From Brugia malayi (Eukaryota > Nematoda > Chromadorea > Rhabditida > Onchocercidae), in the NCBI RefSeq assembly GCF_000002995.4, contig NW_025062476.1, positions 11,034,501 to 11,098,500 of the forward strand: DNA of 64,000 nt. The letters run 5' to 3'. Of this stretch, positions 35,001-48,078 are shown piece by piece. Below the pieces are notes generated by a model. The model searched no databases, was not told where the DNA came from, and saw only the letters and a program-made list of their open reading frames with translations. Numbering within the stretch: the first letter of the stretch is position 1; each line of letters starts with the position of its first letter. The translations under genes and the position numbers were made by a program.

Positions 35001-37350
35001 CCTTTAGACATTCTGGACAGAGTAAAGTCGATAATTTTCACTTCAACACCATGTGTAGGAATGCTAACTTCATAACCATTATAATTTGCTCTGAAAATAT
35101 CACTTTTTTTCGTCTTTTTTTTTTGCAAAAAATTCAAATTAAAATGTAACATGAATTTAGACAAAATATTTCATGATTAATATGAAAACATACTTAACAG
35201 CATTATCAGACTGAACACTTCGGATGAGAATATTACCACAATGCAGATCACGATGTTCAAACGAAAGTCGATATTCTGCTACAGAAAGTGTCAAAAGGAC
35301 TTGGTAAATAATGCTGTACGCTTGCAAAACATTAGAAATCTGCAAAATCAGTCTTATTGTAACTTTTTTTTTTTTCATTTATGATCTTTTAGATTAATAA
35401 TTTCTACAACAAATGTTTTTTTGTTGAGAAATTAAAAATGTTTGGACATACTATCTATTAAAAAAAGACAATATTATATACTATTCTCCTCTAATTCTTA
35501 CCACTGCTGCGCAGCGGTACGTTATTCAGAGTACATTTTTATTGAAAAAATCAAGTTAGAAATAAATACCATATATTTTTCCAAGTCAATTCCACCATCT
35601 TCAAAAGCTAGAAGTAAAAAATGTTGATTAGAGCTAAAAATGCACGGATGATCATTTTCGGACTTCATGCGTTCATCGTATTGCTGCCATGCATTAATTA
35701 AAGATCTTGGGTAGGACCCTGGAAAGTTGTATTCAAAGAATAAATAAAGGCGATTGCTTAATTATAAAATATACTATATACATCAGTATTTATTATAGTT
35801 TTAAGACACCTTTTACTACCATAGCTCCTCTAAGATGAATGAAGCCCTGAGTGGAATACCCTTCCTCGATGTATTTTAAGTCTGATAATTCTTTTGAAAC
35901 TATTAGCTCTGCGCTAATGTCGCGAAATGACTTCTGCTTGTCTCCATTAATCATTTTGGTACCACCAACTGGGATCACCTAAACATAAACATCAGGACAA
36001 TCAAAAGAATATGAAAGAAAAGAAATGAATAGCTTGACAAATAATCTCAAACCATACCTTTAACGCAACGAGTTCCCCTTTGTAACTGACTCGAAACACT
36101 TCGCCGAATGTTCCTTCTCCAAGCTTTACCGGACTCGATAAATCACTAAAATTAATTTTAGAGTAGTAATTGAACATAACAATATGATAGTCACCAATGA
36201 CATCCTCAACAATTATACTAACAGAAATATTACACTTACAGTACTGTTTTTTTAAGTCGCCAAGACTGAATACTTTTTTGCATGCAAAGATGGAAAAGTT
36301 CTTGCTTGTAGTCACGTCTTCTAGCATACTGAGTTGTCCACGGAAAGCCATTTAAATAGAATGGTCTATTTTCCTTCAAAAAATGAGTTGTGCATTTATT
36401 CCCTTCGATGTGTAAAAAAAAAATTCCTTCATTTTGGATAAAAAAATTAAGATTCATTCCAGTTTCCGGGTTTCATAACTGCAATTTCTCAATAAATGAA
36501 GTAATACGAGAAATGAATAAATTGAGTAAAAGTAGAAAATATACCCCATTTCCATCACATAGCGACAAGCTCCTATCACCTAAAAATTTGCAAATTATTT
36601 TTTTCCAGAAAAACCATGAATTTGCAAAAAATTGCAAATCTTCGATATGAATGATACCATAATAATGCAACGAGTGGCTAATTTCTTCGCTATTGAGAAT
36701 TATTAAAAGGACAATATTTTGTTTTAACCTGCTGAATGCATGAGTTCCAAATAAAAATTTTTTTTAGACCCTATTACGTCCAGGGTCCTTCTGATTCTTA
36801 CATCTAAACAGATCACACTTTTCTCCAAATTTCTCTTCTAATCTATTTCAAAAAAAATACAGAAAATCACTGCTGATTTGATATTAAAGTTGTTACGGGG
36901 AAATTACCTCGAACAGATGACGTAACATCTTCACACACGTATTCCTGAAAGGATTTAAATGTAGTAATCTCAGACGCTCAACAGAAATGTTTGATAATTC
37001 ATTTTAATCCCGTTAAAAGATTATTATCCGATTTTTAACCTAATCATGATATTTTATATTAATAAGGAGAGATGCTTATTTTATTGCCTGCTTAATTTGA
37101 AGCAAAAGCTAAGTATGAAAGTGATAATATTTACTTCATTTTGAAATCCCCAGCGACCAGGTGAGTTAAGAATCGTAAGCTGAGGGGACGACTTCTGAAG
37201 CGTTGTTGAAATCCCTGTTACACTGCCAAGCCGATTACGATCATTAGTTTCTGCACCTGATTTTCCTTCTACTTCATTTCCATCAGAACTAAATTTTGAC
37301 AGATCTTTAACCATGATATGTTATGAGAAAAAGGAAACATTATGAAAATG

Positions 37351-37382
<32 letters not shown>

Positions 37383-39549
37383 CATAAGAAATCGATTTAC
37401 TGTACGCAGGCTGCTGGTGCTTCCTTTTCAATAACATCACAGCCAGTATCTTCTCTGTCAAGAAGTATTGGACTCAATTGTATATCTCTGTCAAAATTAG
37501 GTATGTCTTGATGAGGATGCGGTGTATGTGTAGATTGGAAGACCTAAATAACTGAAAAATTGTATCATTCAAATTTTTAAAATGAAATAAGTTTCCATCT
37601 GAATGAACTAAAAAACATACGTGAAGAGGAGTTGACGTAGTTGGCTCAGATGGATGAACAATGAAGATCAAAGGTGATCCTGTAACTTCAACGTGATTTA
37701 TGTCTTCATTTTTATTCAGAGATAAACCAACAGAATGCTTTCGCTTGTCAGAATTCTCCTTGGTCACATCATTTTCTTCTACCAGTTTGCTGCAAGTTTT
37801 CTCAAATTCTGCAAATAGCTCCATTTTTTCATAGAAAAATTATCAAATAAAACAATTGGCCAGGAATATTAACAATGAAACATAGTTAATTTTATTCAGT
37901 TTTTACTGTTTTCAGTTTCTCATCAATCTCATTACTTTTTCCTAATTCTCCTTTATTATTTATTTACTCATTTTATTTTGAATCACCTGTAAGCTAAATG
38001 TTCAAACGTGAAAATTAATGAAGCACAGATCTTAGCTTAGTGCGCACATAATAGAAGATAAATTTAATGAAGTAAATAGAAAGAGAAATGAAAATTTCTG
38101 GAACTCATATAAAAATTATAAAACACTGGCAACTTGATATGCTACCTGAAGGCTTGGAGTAATTACCAGAAAATTTGTTCGCTGCAAATTTGGTTATCTC
38201 TGACAAGTTGATACCTAAAATAAAACAATCTAAAAAGATTACGTTTATCATGAACAATTCATTTAAAATTATATGTTGGAAAAATACTTCACCATGAACT
38301 GAATTATGTTTTGCACGAAGGAAATAAAAAGATATTAAAGAGATGTTTATCAAAAACAAAATTTTTTAGGAAATAAGCCTTTAGGTTCTAGCGTATTTAT
38401 TATGTAATTGAAAATGATGATATCAGGTAACCAAATTATTAAAACCGAACATTCCATATCACTTACGATCTCTGCTTAGTTTGCTATTATCACGCTCAAC
38501 GATGAGTTCATATTCTTCAGCCTCTTTAATCTGCAAAATTTTTTCAATCATTTATTACCTGCGACCTACTCAATAAAATGATACATCCCTGGTCACATGA
38601 ATAGAGCTGAAAATATGAAATGACCAAATCTCTTTAGGACTTCATACTTTTAGCCTTATTCATGTCCATGTCTTCCACTATCTCCGTCATATGTTTCAAC
38701 AAAAAACTGCAAGAGTATTATACCAAATGTACTTAATTTCTGACCTAAAATCCTTTTATAACTTTTTTTCGGATGAAACAGTACTAACAAAAGATGACAA
38801 TTCGATCGTCATTCTGACGCTTTCCAAATGATTAATACCACATTTATTTGGCTAGGTATCACAAAATTACGATACAAACTTCATTGAGCAGACGTTGATA
38901 TTCGAGGTCTTCTGCACTAATATTTGTTCGATCAATGGGCTTAGCACGACGATGTCTTTCCTTTTTTTTCATTTTGCGTGAGCAAGGTTGCAAAAAATCC
39001 CGTTCTTGATCCAATACATCATTCAGTACACTACTGAGTATAGCTGTACGTCGAAATAAAGGATGTGCTTTAGCACACTGTAAAAAAATTACCGCACATT
39101 CGATGACAGCGTAATGAATAAGAAATCAAAACTAATCTTATGATATGACAATATATCCACGGAATATATTATTCAGTACTCGTTAACTGGTCAATGAAAA
39201 TGTAAATAAAAGTCATCATAAAAATGTAAATAAAAATTCATTTCATTTCTATTCGATATTATAAACTAATTGGGAAATTAACCAAGTCTAAAAATTTTGA
39301 ATTAATAAATATGGGCACTAAAATATCTCTAGATCTTTATTAGTTACAAATTAATCCCGGATGATACTGATAAAAGTATTTTTAATCCGTAAGTACTAGT
39401 TAAGCTATTTCTTAATACCATCTCAATCTTCAACTAAATTGTTAGTCAAAATCACACTATTAAACAACGCTTACTTGTTTCAAGATGGTTTTATCCAGCC
39501 CATCAACAAACGTTGCATTTCCTTTAGACATAAAACGTTTTCGAACCAT
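33979..39549 (-). CDS. Haspin-type atypical protein kinase (about 19 exons)
   Basis: Modelled exons: 39549-39475, 39077-38880, 38530-38467, 38214-38146, 37808-37621, 37543-37441, 37304-37135, 36944-36908, 36837-36778, 36579-36545, 36373-36240, 36145-36058, 35978-35810, 35718-35570, 35339-35194, 35090-35002, 34809-34715, 34522-34321 and 34070-33979, about 720 residues in frame. The basic, low-complexity N-terminal half has no recognised domain. The kinase half has the P-loop GEGTFGEVF (about residue 386), the VALK lysine (about 407), SFRDISAELIVSKEL, FEDGGIDLEKYM, the catalytic FEHRDLHCGN (about 541-548) and DFTLSR (about 583), which is the haspin replacement of DFG. Haspin phosphorylates histone H3 Thr3 at mitotic centromeres and recruits the chromosomal passenger complex. 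Two junctions are uncertain: the exon 6 donor next to a 35-nt poly(T) intron, and the acceptor of exon 18. Confidence 0.9.
37350..37382. repeat. Long poly(A) run in a haspin intron
   Basis: About 33 consecutive A on the plus strand (T on the haspin strand) within intron 6. Length in such runs is often unreliable in assemblies. The neighbouring exon junction is the only one in the haspin model without a clean consensus solution. Confidence 0.9.
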
Positions 39550-41288
39550 TTTGTTACCTTTGAAAAAAAAATTCAAAATAACTAAATAAAAAATATAGAA
39601 CTGATGATCGCCACAGTCAAATATAAAATTAGTTGATATCAATAAAAATCACCATAAACGAGATGAAACGAAACTAAACCAATCAAATCAATGGAAGATC
39701 GCAACAATGAACCGCAATAGCAATAAATCCCGCTGTAAAACAAAAAAACAAAATCTCCATAAACTTTTTTTTTTAAATCATCTATTCTTAGATTAGACCA
39801 GTATTCCAATATAACGTGAATATGTGGAAACGAATAGCATTGGGAACACTAATTTTCCCTGAACATATGGTAAAATTACGCTAAATAAATCATTCAGATC
39901 TAAATCAGATTAAGAGGTCATTTTTATCAATATCAGAACTACACAAATTACTCCTATCAATAACGGAACTAAAAGAAATTACTCTCAATATTTTTATCAG
40001 TATCGAGAATCATTACTTAGCACCATCCAAATAATTTTCTTTTTTTTTTAAATTAAATCCTCTCTTTCTTAGAAATAATTATTACAAACAGCTAGCAAAA
40101 TACCAGTTCAATAATTAAATTTATAATAAAAACATTATTTCAATACTATATAATGATTATAATTACTTGAAATGTTGAAATTACAAGGAAAAATTTTCAA
40201 AATTTTAACTTCATATTTTGAAGTTTACGAGGTGTTTTAGTTTATATGCAACTACTGACAAAATTATTATAATTGCTCGGCTATTATCTTAATTCTTTCC
40301 CTTTTTTATTCTGTAATATATGATGGTATCACTGCCAGCATAATCAATTTTTTTCTTCCTCGATTCAATGCAATTTCACACTGATACTTTGGTTTAGCTT
40401 AGTACGATCACGTGTGACACGTCCGCAAGCTATAACTGAAGTACCGTCACGCAACACATCCACAACACAATATCAACAACTTCATAATTTAAATCTCAAA
40501 CCTCGTCAACTTAAAATTTTCGAAGAATATATCTGGCGGCATCTTTTATAATATTACGGCCCATACGAGAAACGTTAAAAAATGGAAAAGTTCTGGAGCT
40601 CTTTTTTTCTTTAACTATTTCTTCAACTAAAATAGTACCGTAATTTTAGGTGTCTAATTTTCTGCTAAATTCCATTTCTGTATTAGGAAGAGATCTTTAG
40701 TTCAAACTGCAAAACTTTCTTACATTTTTTCTGCACAATTGATTAGATCATTATGCTTAGCACAATAATTATTACCAGTTCCATTCCTGCATTTAAACAA
40801 TTTTTAATTATTCGCTTTTTTTTTGTTTGTTTAGTGTACAGTGTCTCTTATATACAGTATCGTTGGTAATATTTACAGTATCTGAATAGAAAGTTTATAG
40901 TAACTCCATTGTTCATTTTATACGGTACAGTTTAAAATATCAGTTGATATTGCATTGAGCAGTAATTCTTGCCTACTTTACACTGCTTTTTTTTTTCTTT
41001 TTTTTTGTAGTCATAATGTTGCTCTTATCTTATCGTCATTATATCATTTATTTTATTGCTCGCATTTTGCTTTCTTTTGCTATTTACATTATCTTTACAC
41101 ATCTTCACTGTGGTTAATTCTTAATTTTTTTTTTTTTTTTTGGTTTTCCTTATTTATCCTTCCTGTTTATCTTATAAAATATGAATTAGTAACTACTATA
41201 CGATCAGTTTAAATTGTTAGATTTCCCATTTCTTGTGGACTAATTTACACACGATTACGATTATGAATTAAGGAATCGGATTAGAAGA
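39550..41288. promoter_or_regulatory. Divergent intergenic region between haspin and ERMP1
   Basis: Haspin and the ERMP1-like gene are transcribed away from each other from this 1.7-kb region, which should hold both promoters. A locally GC-richer block at about 40365-40580 contains GATCACGTGTGACACG, with an E-box CACGTG inside the near-palindrome TCACGTGTGA (about 40408-40420). An acceptor-like AG 8 nt upstream of the haspin ATG suggests trans-splicing. No TATA box is convincing. Confidence 0.4.
40365..40472 (-). other. Short open reading frame in the divergent promoter region
   Basis: Thirty-six codons bounded by stops on the minus strand, with balanced composition including DVLRDGTSVIACGRVTRD. 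It overlaps the E-box block. It has no ATG at its beginning and no clear acceptor, and no family was recognised. It may be an unannotated 5' exon fragment or chance in a GC-richer block. Confidence 0.15.
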
Positions 41289-44200
41289 ATGGAATTACGC
41301 CAACGGAATATATCACGAGATGTAGACAGTGCTAAAGGTACGACTAGAAGGAATATGCTGAAAAATGTTAAATCCGATTGGTTTATTGATAAGGTTTCAT
41401 TTTTTGTTGGTTTCATTTCTCTTGGGACTTTTTTTGATATTTTGGTAGAATAGATGAAGCTATCATATGAAAAATATCATCAGTTAAATCTTCGGCATCA
41501 CTTCATGGTGGAAATGTTAGGCATACAAGCATAGGATGCGATTATTTAATATCCATGAATTTTAAATTAGAATTAATCTGCTACCGTAAAATTACACTTA
41601 AAATCGGTTATCATTTTCTTACTATAATATATTTATCTGATTCTAATTTAAATAGCGTCATTTATAGCCATTTCTCAGGAGATTAAAAATATATAACGGA
41701 CTAGCAGTTACTTTTTTCGGATCTTTTCGGATCTCTCTTTTTTTCCGGTACAAATCTTTATGATGTGTACCTTGTAAACAAATAATTGTAGAAGTCGCAA
41801 TATCTGGGTTTCCGACATTGGTTGCTGATTCTGATGATTGTTAGTGGGATCTACGGATTTGTCGTTTACCAGGACAATCGAATGCCCGAAGTTAAGCCAG
41901 CAGGACAGTTTGATGAATTCTCAGAAGAAAGAGCACGATTGTTGCTGAATTCACTTACGGACCTTGGGCCACGTACCAGTGGTTCGGAAAACTGTGAAGT
42001 GACTTTTTTCTTTCAGTTCAAAAAAAGAAGTTGAAAATAATAGAAAACTGGCATCAAAAAACCGATAGCATAAAAACCAAAATTTGTGATGGGAATGAAA
42101 ATATGTGCTTATTGCAGGTGCATGCATTTAAACTTATAAATGATAGGTTGAAAAATGCAAAAGCAGAAGTTGAAGTTCGAGGAGTGAACCGTTTGGAAAT
42201 TGATATTCAACGTCCATCTGGATGCTTTGATCTCGGATTCTTATCTTCGTTCACCTTATGTTACCACAAAATAACCAATGTCATTGGTGAGTCTTTGTAT
42301 TTTGCTTAACATTTTCCTAATTTCAAGAGAATATTTGCAATCTCTTACATTTCATTTTTTATTTTAGCACGGATTGGACCAAGAGTTCCACCAAAACATT
42401 CCATTTTACTGAATTGTCATTTCGATACGTTTCCGGGTTCACCTGGTGCGACTGATGATGCTGTAATATTATTATCGCTGCTATCATTATTTTGAATTTT
42501 AAATCATATTTTATTAATTGTTTTCTCTGAGATTTTTTTTTCTTTTTTGGGGATTATCTTTACGTTCGACATTGTTAGCTAATTATTTCTTACTTTATCT
42601 TTTGTATTTTTTAATGTTAGCTGTAGATATAAATTATGTGAAAAATGAAGACATTTTATGTTTATTCAAAAATTGATTTTAGGTAAGCTGTGCAGTTATG
42701 ATGGAGGTTATGGATATTTTATCTCATTCAAAAGAATCACTTGAAAACGATATAATTTTTCTTTTCAATGGAGGTGAAAAACATGATCGTTTCATCATTA
42801 TCAGTAGTACCACAATATAAATATTTTAGAGACAAAATATAAGGATCGTTGGTAATTTTGTAGGAGAAGTCTGTAGCAATGTGACATTTCTAAATACTCA
42901 AGTATACATCGTATTAGTTTTTTATCAATTCAACTTCTTTTTACTTAAGTGCTAAAGTCCGTATTTAATATATTATAAATTATACATAATATTAGAAATT
43001 GGTAAACATTTTTTTTTCTATTTACTAGTTGTTTGATCAAAATGGAAGTATTTTTTGAATTTTGATTTTAGCTGAAGAAAATTTTTTGCAAGCATCACAT
43101 GGTTTCATTACACAGCATCCATGGCGACATTCTGTTCGAGCATTTGTGAACTTGGAGGGCTCTGGAGCTGGTGGCCGTGAAATACTGTTTCAGGTATCAT
43201 TTCCGTTTACTGCATCATTTCAGTTCTATAAAATAGTTCTTTGCATGATTATATACACTTTGCACATAAATGTATTTTTCTAGGCTGGACCCGGAAATTC
43301 CTGGCTTTTGCATACCTATCTAGAAAATGCACCTCATCCTCACTGCAGCGTTTTAGCGCAGGAGATTTTCCAAGCTGGTATTATACCATCTGATACAGAT
43401 TTTCGGGTTTTCCGAGATTATGGTCGTATTTCAGGTAAGATTAATTCTTATTTTCAGTAGAGTCAAATCAAGTAATCGCTAATGAATTCATAAGTTTTCA
43501 GGCCTTGATATTGCTTATTTTCGAAATGGATGGGTTTATCACACAGAATTTGATACTCCAAAATTCATAACTCCAGGATGTATTCAAAGAGCAGGAGAGA
43601 ATCTACTTGCCGTTACTAAGGTATTTTCCCGGTGTTTCCTGTACACAGGCAAAAAATGATAATTGCAGTTGTTTTGTTGATTATCGTTATCCGATTTCTA
43701 CTTTGATTAAATATTAAGTAATTTGTCATTCGTTGTTTAAGGCTTTGATCAAATCTCCCTATCTGGATCGACCAGGTGATTTTGAGCAGGGTAACCGTTG
43801 GGTATTTTATGATGTTGTTGGCATTTTTACGGTTTTTTATCCGATAGATCTTGGAGAAGTTCTCAATTATACGACTGCAATAGCGGCGTTGATCATTATT
43901 GCTTATCATATTCAAAAAGGTTTTTATAATTTAGTGGATTTAATTAAAGCAGTTATTGGTCATATTGTCGCGGCAGCTGTCATGTTTGGTATGCGCATTT
44001 TTTCTTTTTAATTAATTACTTTTTTTAAGTTTTGCTTTATATATGCATTCTACAAATATATATTTGAACTTTTGTATATTGCATTCATTTCTCATGTTTT
44101 GAATTTCTTAAATCATTTCACTCAATGTATTGTAGTTTGTTAAACTGATTTTTAACATTTTTTATTTTAATATTTGTTTTGGTGTATCAGGAAGAAAATA

Positions 44201-47200
44201 CACTTTGAGATGTTTTATAAGTTAACAAATATTATTTTTAGCAACAGGCACATCAGTTGCCTTAATTGTCACCAAACTCGATATGATAATGTGCTGGTAT
44301 TCACTTCCAGAACTCGCTTTCCCTCTCTATATATTTCCTCTTCTTATCGCTGGTTGTGCTACTCATACGATCTTAGCTCAACTGCATAAAGTATTTTCTT
44401 ATCACATTTTGTCCATCAAATGTGATCCAGTTTGAAGCAATAGAAATAATGGGGGTATATAGGATATATGATCATTGTATTACCAAAGAAAAGAAGCTAA
44501 TACTATATATATTTTTTTTTCCAACTAGATATTAATGTTAGATTAGAGTAGTTTTGAAAGGAACAACATTATAAATGAGGAGAAGGAAGTTGTTTTTAGT
44601 AATCGCGAAATTAGCTTGAAGAAGGAGTTTCTCACAATTGATTATTGAAATCTTGGTGAATTATCCAACAGATATATTTGTAATAAGAAAGAGTTATTTA
44701 TTGAGTATCTCAATTTAATGATATATGTTTTTCCCAAAATCTAATTTGATCATCACAATACCAAAGAAAGACAGCTAATGCTATAGAATATGCTTCTATA
44801 TAACATCTATTATATTGAAATCTATTATATTATCTATTATATTAAAAGTATCGGATAACTTGCTAAAATACTATCCCATAACATCTATTATATTAAAAGT
44901 ATCGGATAACTTGCTAAAATACTATCCCATGTTAGTAGCGCCAAAATCAACCGCTTTTGGATTTAAAATTGATTAAATAGAAAATTTTGAAAGGCAGAGA
45001 ATTTTTTGATAGTAAATAAAAAAGTAAATAAACTTTCAGAGACCTAATCAGGAAATGATACATTTTGATGGTGTGTTATTGTTATTTTCAACATGGCTGG
45101 CACTTGCAACATTTGCTGGTATTGCTGGTGCATCCTTTTTACTTTATAATTCTTTCTTCTTATTACTTCGTGAGCCGTTGCTTTGGCTTTTCGGGAAGAT
45201 GCGAATTATAACAAGTAATTTTTGATCCATCTTAATGATTATTTGTTCAAAATGATATTGTCCAAATGTAGTTGTTATAAAATTGATGGGTGAAACAAAC
45301 TTATAAGGGTTCTAAGTCTTTTTTTTTTTTTTTTTTTTTCGATATCGTTTTTTTAGTTTGATTACCTTTTCCTTTCACAGACAGAAAAAGCTATGAATAT
45401 AACAGACCATATTGAATTATAATCGAAAACCTATAATGGTAATTTAAGTGATCTGGTTAAGTTTGTTAGGAACTTTATCTTTCAGAAATCTCTCCACAAT
45501 GGTTGTTAATTACACAATTGTTGTGTACTGTTCCTGTGATGGTATTCGATGCTTATTCAGCAATGCTACTTTTTGAGTTCTTCGTCCCAGTTACAGGACG
45601 AATGGGTGTAGCAATTAATCCTGAATTTATTATTGTTCTAATGAGTCTCTTTGTTGGACTATGTTTTATTCTTTTTACGGTGTGTACATTCTGGCCAAAC
45701 ATATTTTTTTACTGGTTACATTTTAGTTTTTATGAATTTGGGAAATCATTCTCTAACTCTCTCAAATAGATATTTCCTTACCTTTTTTTATTCATATAAA
45801 TTAAAAAATTGTAGAATTCTATACTTCTCATGTCTTTAATCAGTCTTTATTTCAGAGTAATCTGTTGTATGTTAGTCGTCGCATGGATTATCTCCTAAAG
45901 TGTGGCTTAATGTTATATTGCGTTTTTTTTACAGCATTATTTAGTACAAGGCTTGGCTGGCCTTATAAATACTCTGAAGAAAGCCCTCGTCTAAGACGTC
46001 TTATTACATTGGTATAAGTTAATTTTTAATCAAAATTTTACACAAAAGAGTTCAAGTGATATTATTCTCGAGTGCTTTTTTTAAATTCCAATCCCATAAT
46101 TAGTATTTATGAAGCTTATTTCAGGATAGCGAACGATCAATTTATCCTTTCCAAAGCAATACATCAATTCAGGAACATGCATTGTTCGTACAAACCTTAG
46201 ATTATCGTGGTATTACCGATTTGCCGGAACACACTTTTTTGACCGGTAATTTTTATTAATCCTCTGTTCAGTTTTTATATTTCAAAAAAAAAAAAAAAAA
46301 ATCTGATGTCATTAATTTAGCATAATTTTTAGGAAACAGTGAGCCGAACTGCAGTGGTATAAAAGATGAGTATTGTCGTCTTCCATATTATACAGCTGTT
46401 CATCAGTTGTTCCCTCCGCGGTATTCGATTATTATTTCTTTCATAACATAAATAAATTGAATTTAAAGAAAAGAATTAGTTTTGGGGTTAATTTAATACT
46501 TTTATTTATTTTATTGCGAACAAAGATAAGTAAATAACTGTTTGTATCGCTGTCTTATTCTCTATTTGATGTAACAGAAATTTTTTGGAATAGGGGAAGT
46601 ACTGATAGAAATTAATGGCAATAGAACTATCAAATAAGCAAAAATCAATCATTTAAATCACTCTGTTCAGTGGTATGTTGAGCTATCCGTTGTTATCACT
46701 TTTTGAGTTTACAATCAACAAAATTTTTTCACATTTCTCATTTGTAGGGAATCTCGTTGGATACCATTACCTGGTCACCCACGGATAGCCAGTCCCATCA
46801 AAGTCATTAATGTTGAGAAACATTTGTTGTCGGGATCTGAACTGCGATTAAGTTTTACGGTTTCGGGTGGCACCGATAAAATGTCACTACATCTGACACC
46901 TATGGACGATTTTGAAATTGACAGTTGGTCATTTACAAAGTTCCGGTCTGGTGGGTTTAGTAAGCGCAATACTTATTTCGTTTTTCTTACTTATGGTGCC
47001 GAAGCTCCAAAGGAACGAAATTTCTGGATTATTCTTAAATCGGTTAGTTCATTAAAATTTTTGCACTTGATCTGCTAGTTCTTCATTATGCATTCTGCTT
47101 GTTCATATTAATCAATCATCTAACTTCATGCATGATTGATTTTCAGGATTACTTGGTTGTAAATGAGAAAAAATTTATTAAATATAAGAGTCATATATCT

Positions 47201-47765
47201 GCAAGAGATTTCCCTAAACAAAAATTAAATAGTAAAGCAGCACAATGAAATTTCATTTACAGAGACGTGTCGATTTGAATGATTTGAACATCAACAAGAC
47301 ACCAGTCTTAGAAATATCAGTGGCCACACATTATGCTCATGGTTAATCGTTTGATTTTTCTTGTTTCAATAAATTTATTGATATTAAAGATTCAAATAAA
47401 CTAGACATTAGTTATTCCCAAAATTTTTATCTCTCGCAAGGTCGTACATTTTCTAATTTACCTAATATTGCTTTACATTGGAGTACATTGGATTACAACA
47501 TTGCGGACATATGACAGTATGTGGTGAATATCCTTAAAGATTAAGGTCATTGCTAAATGCGCTACACAAAACATTAATGAAATTTAAATACTTGTAATAA
47601 TTCTAATCAAAACATACAGGCTCTTATCAGTATTCCGACACTCTTAATCAACTCCGATCATTAATTGAATCACGACGAAAGACACCACATTTGGCTATAG
47701 GTTGGTGGAGATGGGCAATTACAACAACTGCAGCGGTTTCTGAAATTGTGGTGCACACACTTTAA
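41289..47765 (+). CDS. ERMP1-like M28 family metallopeptidase of the ER membrane (18 exons)
   Basis: Exons 41289-41393, 41792-41998, 42118-42286, 42368-42462, 42683-42773, 43072-43193, 43284-43434, 43502-43620, 43742-43988, 44242-44390, 45040-45214, 45486-45679, 45856-46011, 46125-46245, 46333-46420, 46748-47042, 47263-47341 and 47620-47765 join in frame to 902 residues; human ERMP1 is about 904. Order: cytosolic N-terminus, one membrane helix ([16 protein letters not shown]), a lumenal M28 peptidase domain with the zinc ligands HFDT (178), ATDDA (Asp190 or 191), GGAEEN (Glu224/225), SDTDF (300-302) and YHTEFD (His327), then several membrane helices (about 360-620) and a lumenal C-terminal domain. 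ERMP1 is an ER aminopeptidase-like protein needed for ovarian follicle organisation in rat (Felix-ina). All catalytic residues are kept, so activity is expected. The last residues lack the usual hydrophobic family ending. Confidence 0.93.
44391..45039 (+). other. Long intron 10 of the ERMP1-like gene
   Basis: About 650 bp with a 51-bp tandem duplication (listed separately) and a second, diverged pair around 44478-44500 and 44754-44785 sharing TACCAAAGAAA and AGCTAAT. No coding content. Confidence 0.6.
44833..44930. repeat. 51-bp tandem duplication
   Basis: Copies 44833-44879 and 44884-44930 (starting TCTATTATATTAAAAGTATC) appear identical over 47 bp. Recent intronic duplication. Confidence 0.9.
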
Positions 47766-47796
47766 ATGAATTGGTAGAATGATATTACATTTGCAG

Positions 47797-47855
47797 TTTA
47801 TCGATGGCATTGGAAAATTCTTGACCAAAATCTCGTGAAAATACAGAAAATACAA
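47797..47855 (+). other. Orphan exon-like segment with good splice signals
   Basis: Flanked by ATTTGCAG and GTGAGT. One frame reads VYRWHWKILDQNLVKIQKIQ, which resembles the open stretch upstream of the STARD7 start (LKYWKIVDKNLEVQQLMLQ at about 49983-50039). It begins only 31 nt after the ERMP1 stop. It may be an alternative 3' exon of ERMP1, an upstream STARD7 exon, or a duplicated exon relic. Confidence 0.25.
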
Positions 47856-48072
47856 GTGAGTTGTCAGTCGATTCCGTTCAAACCATCAACATTTTAAATT
47901 TCATATTACATTAATCTATGCCTAAATTTTATTAGAAATGATGAAAAATGTTTGCATCTTGTGATACTGTATAATTTTCATATTTCAGTTATTCTTGAAA
48001 CTTTCAACTTTTCGTTTTAAATTATAAATTAAGCTGCAAGAGCATCAGTATTCTGGCTATCAGCTAACATAT

Positions 48073-48078
48073 AATAAA
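48073..48078 (+). terminator. Candidate poly(A) signal of the ERMP1-like gene
   Basis: AATAAA about 310 nt after the stop codon. Weak support, as the motif is common in this sequence. Confidence 0.3.

Noticed and set aside
37135..37314. Separate gene starting at the ATG at 37314
   Set aside because: Downstream exons are haspin and upstream exons join with consistent phases, so a single gene is simpler. Kept only as an alternative start.
43616..43915. Minus-strand 99-codon ORF
   Set aside because: Antisense shadow of ERMP1 exon 9, whose plus-strand frame matches the family.
47144..47250. Acceptor TTTTCAG at about 47144 as the start of ERMP1 exon 17
   Set aside because: Leads to stops soon after; the acceptor at 47261-47262 gives the conserved VATHYAHG segment and a frame matching exon 18.
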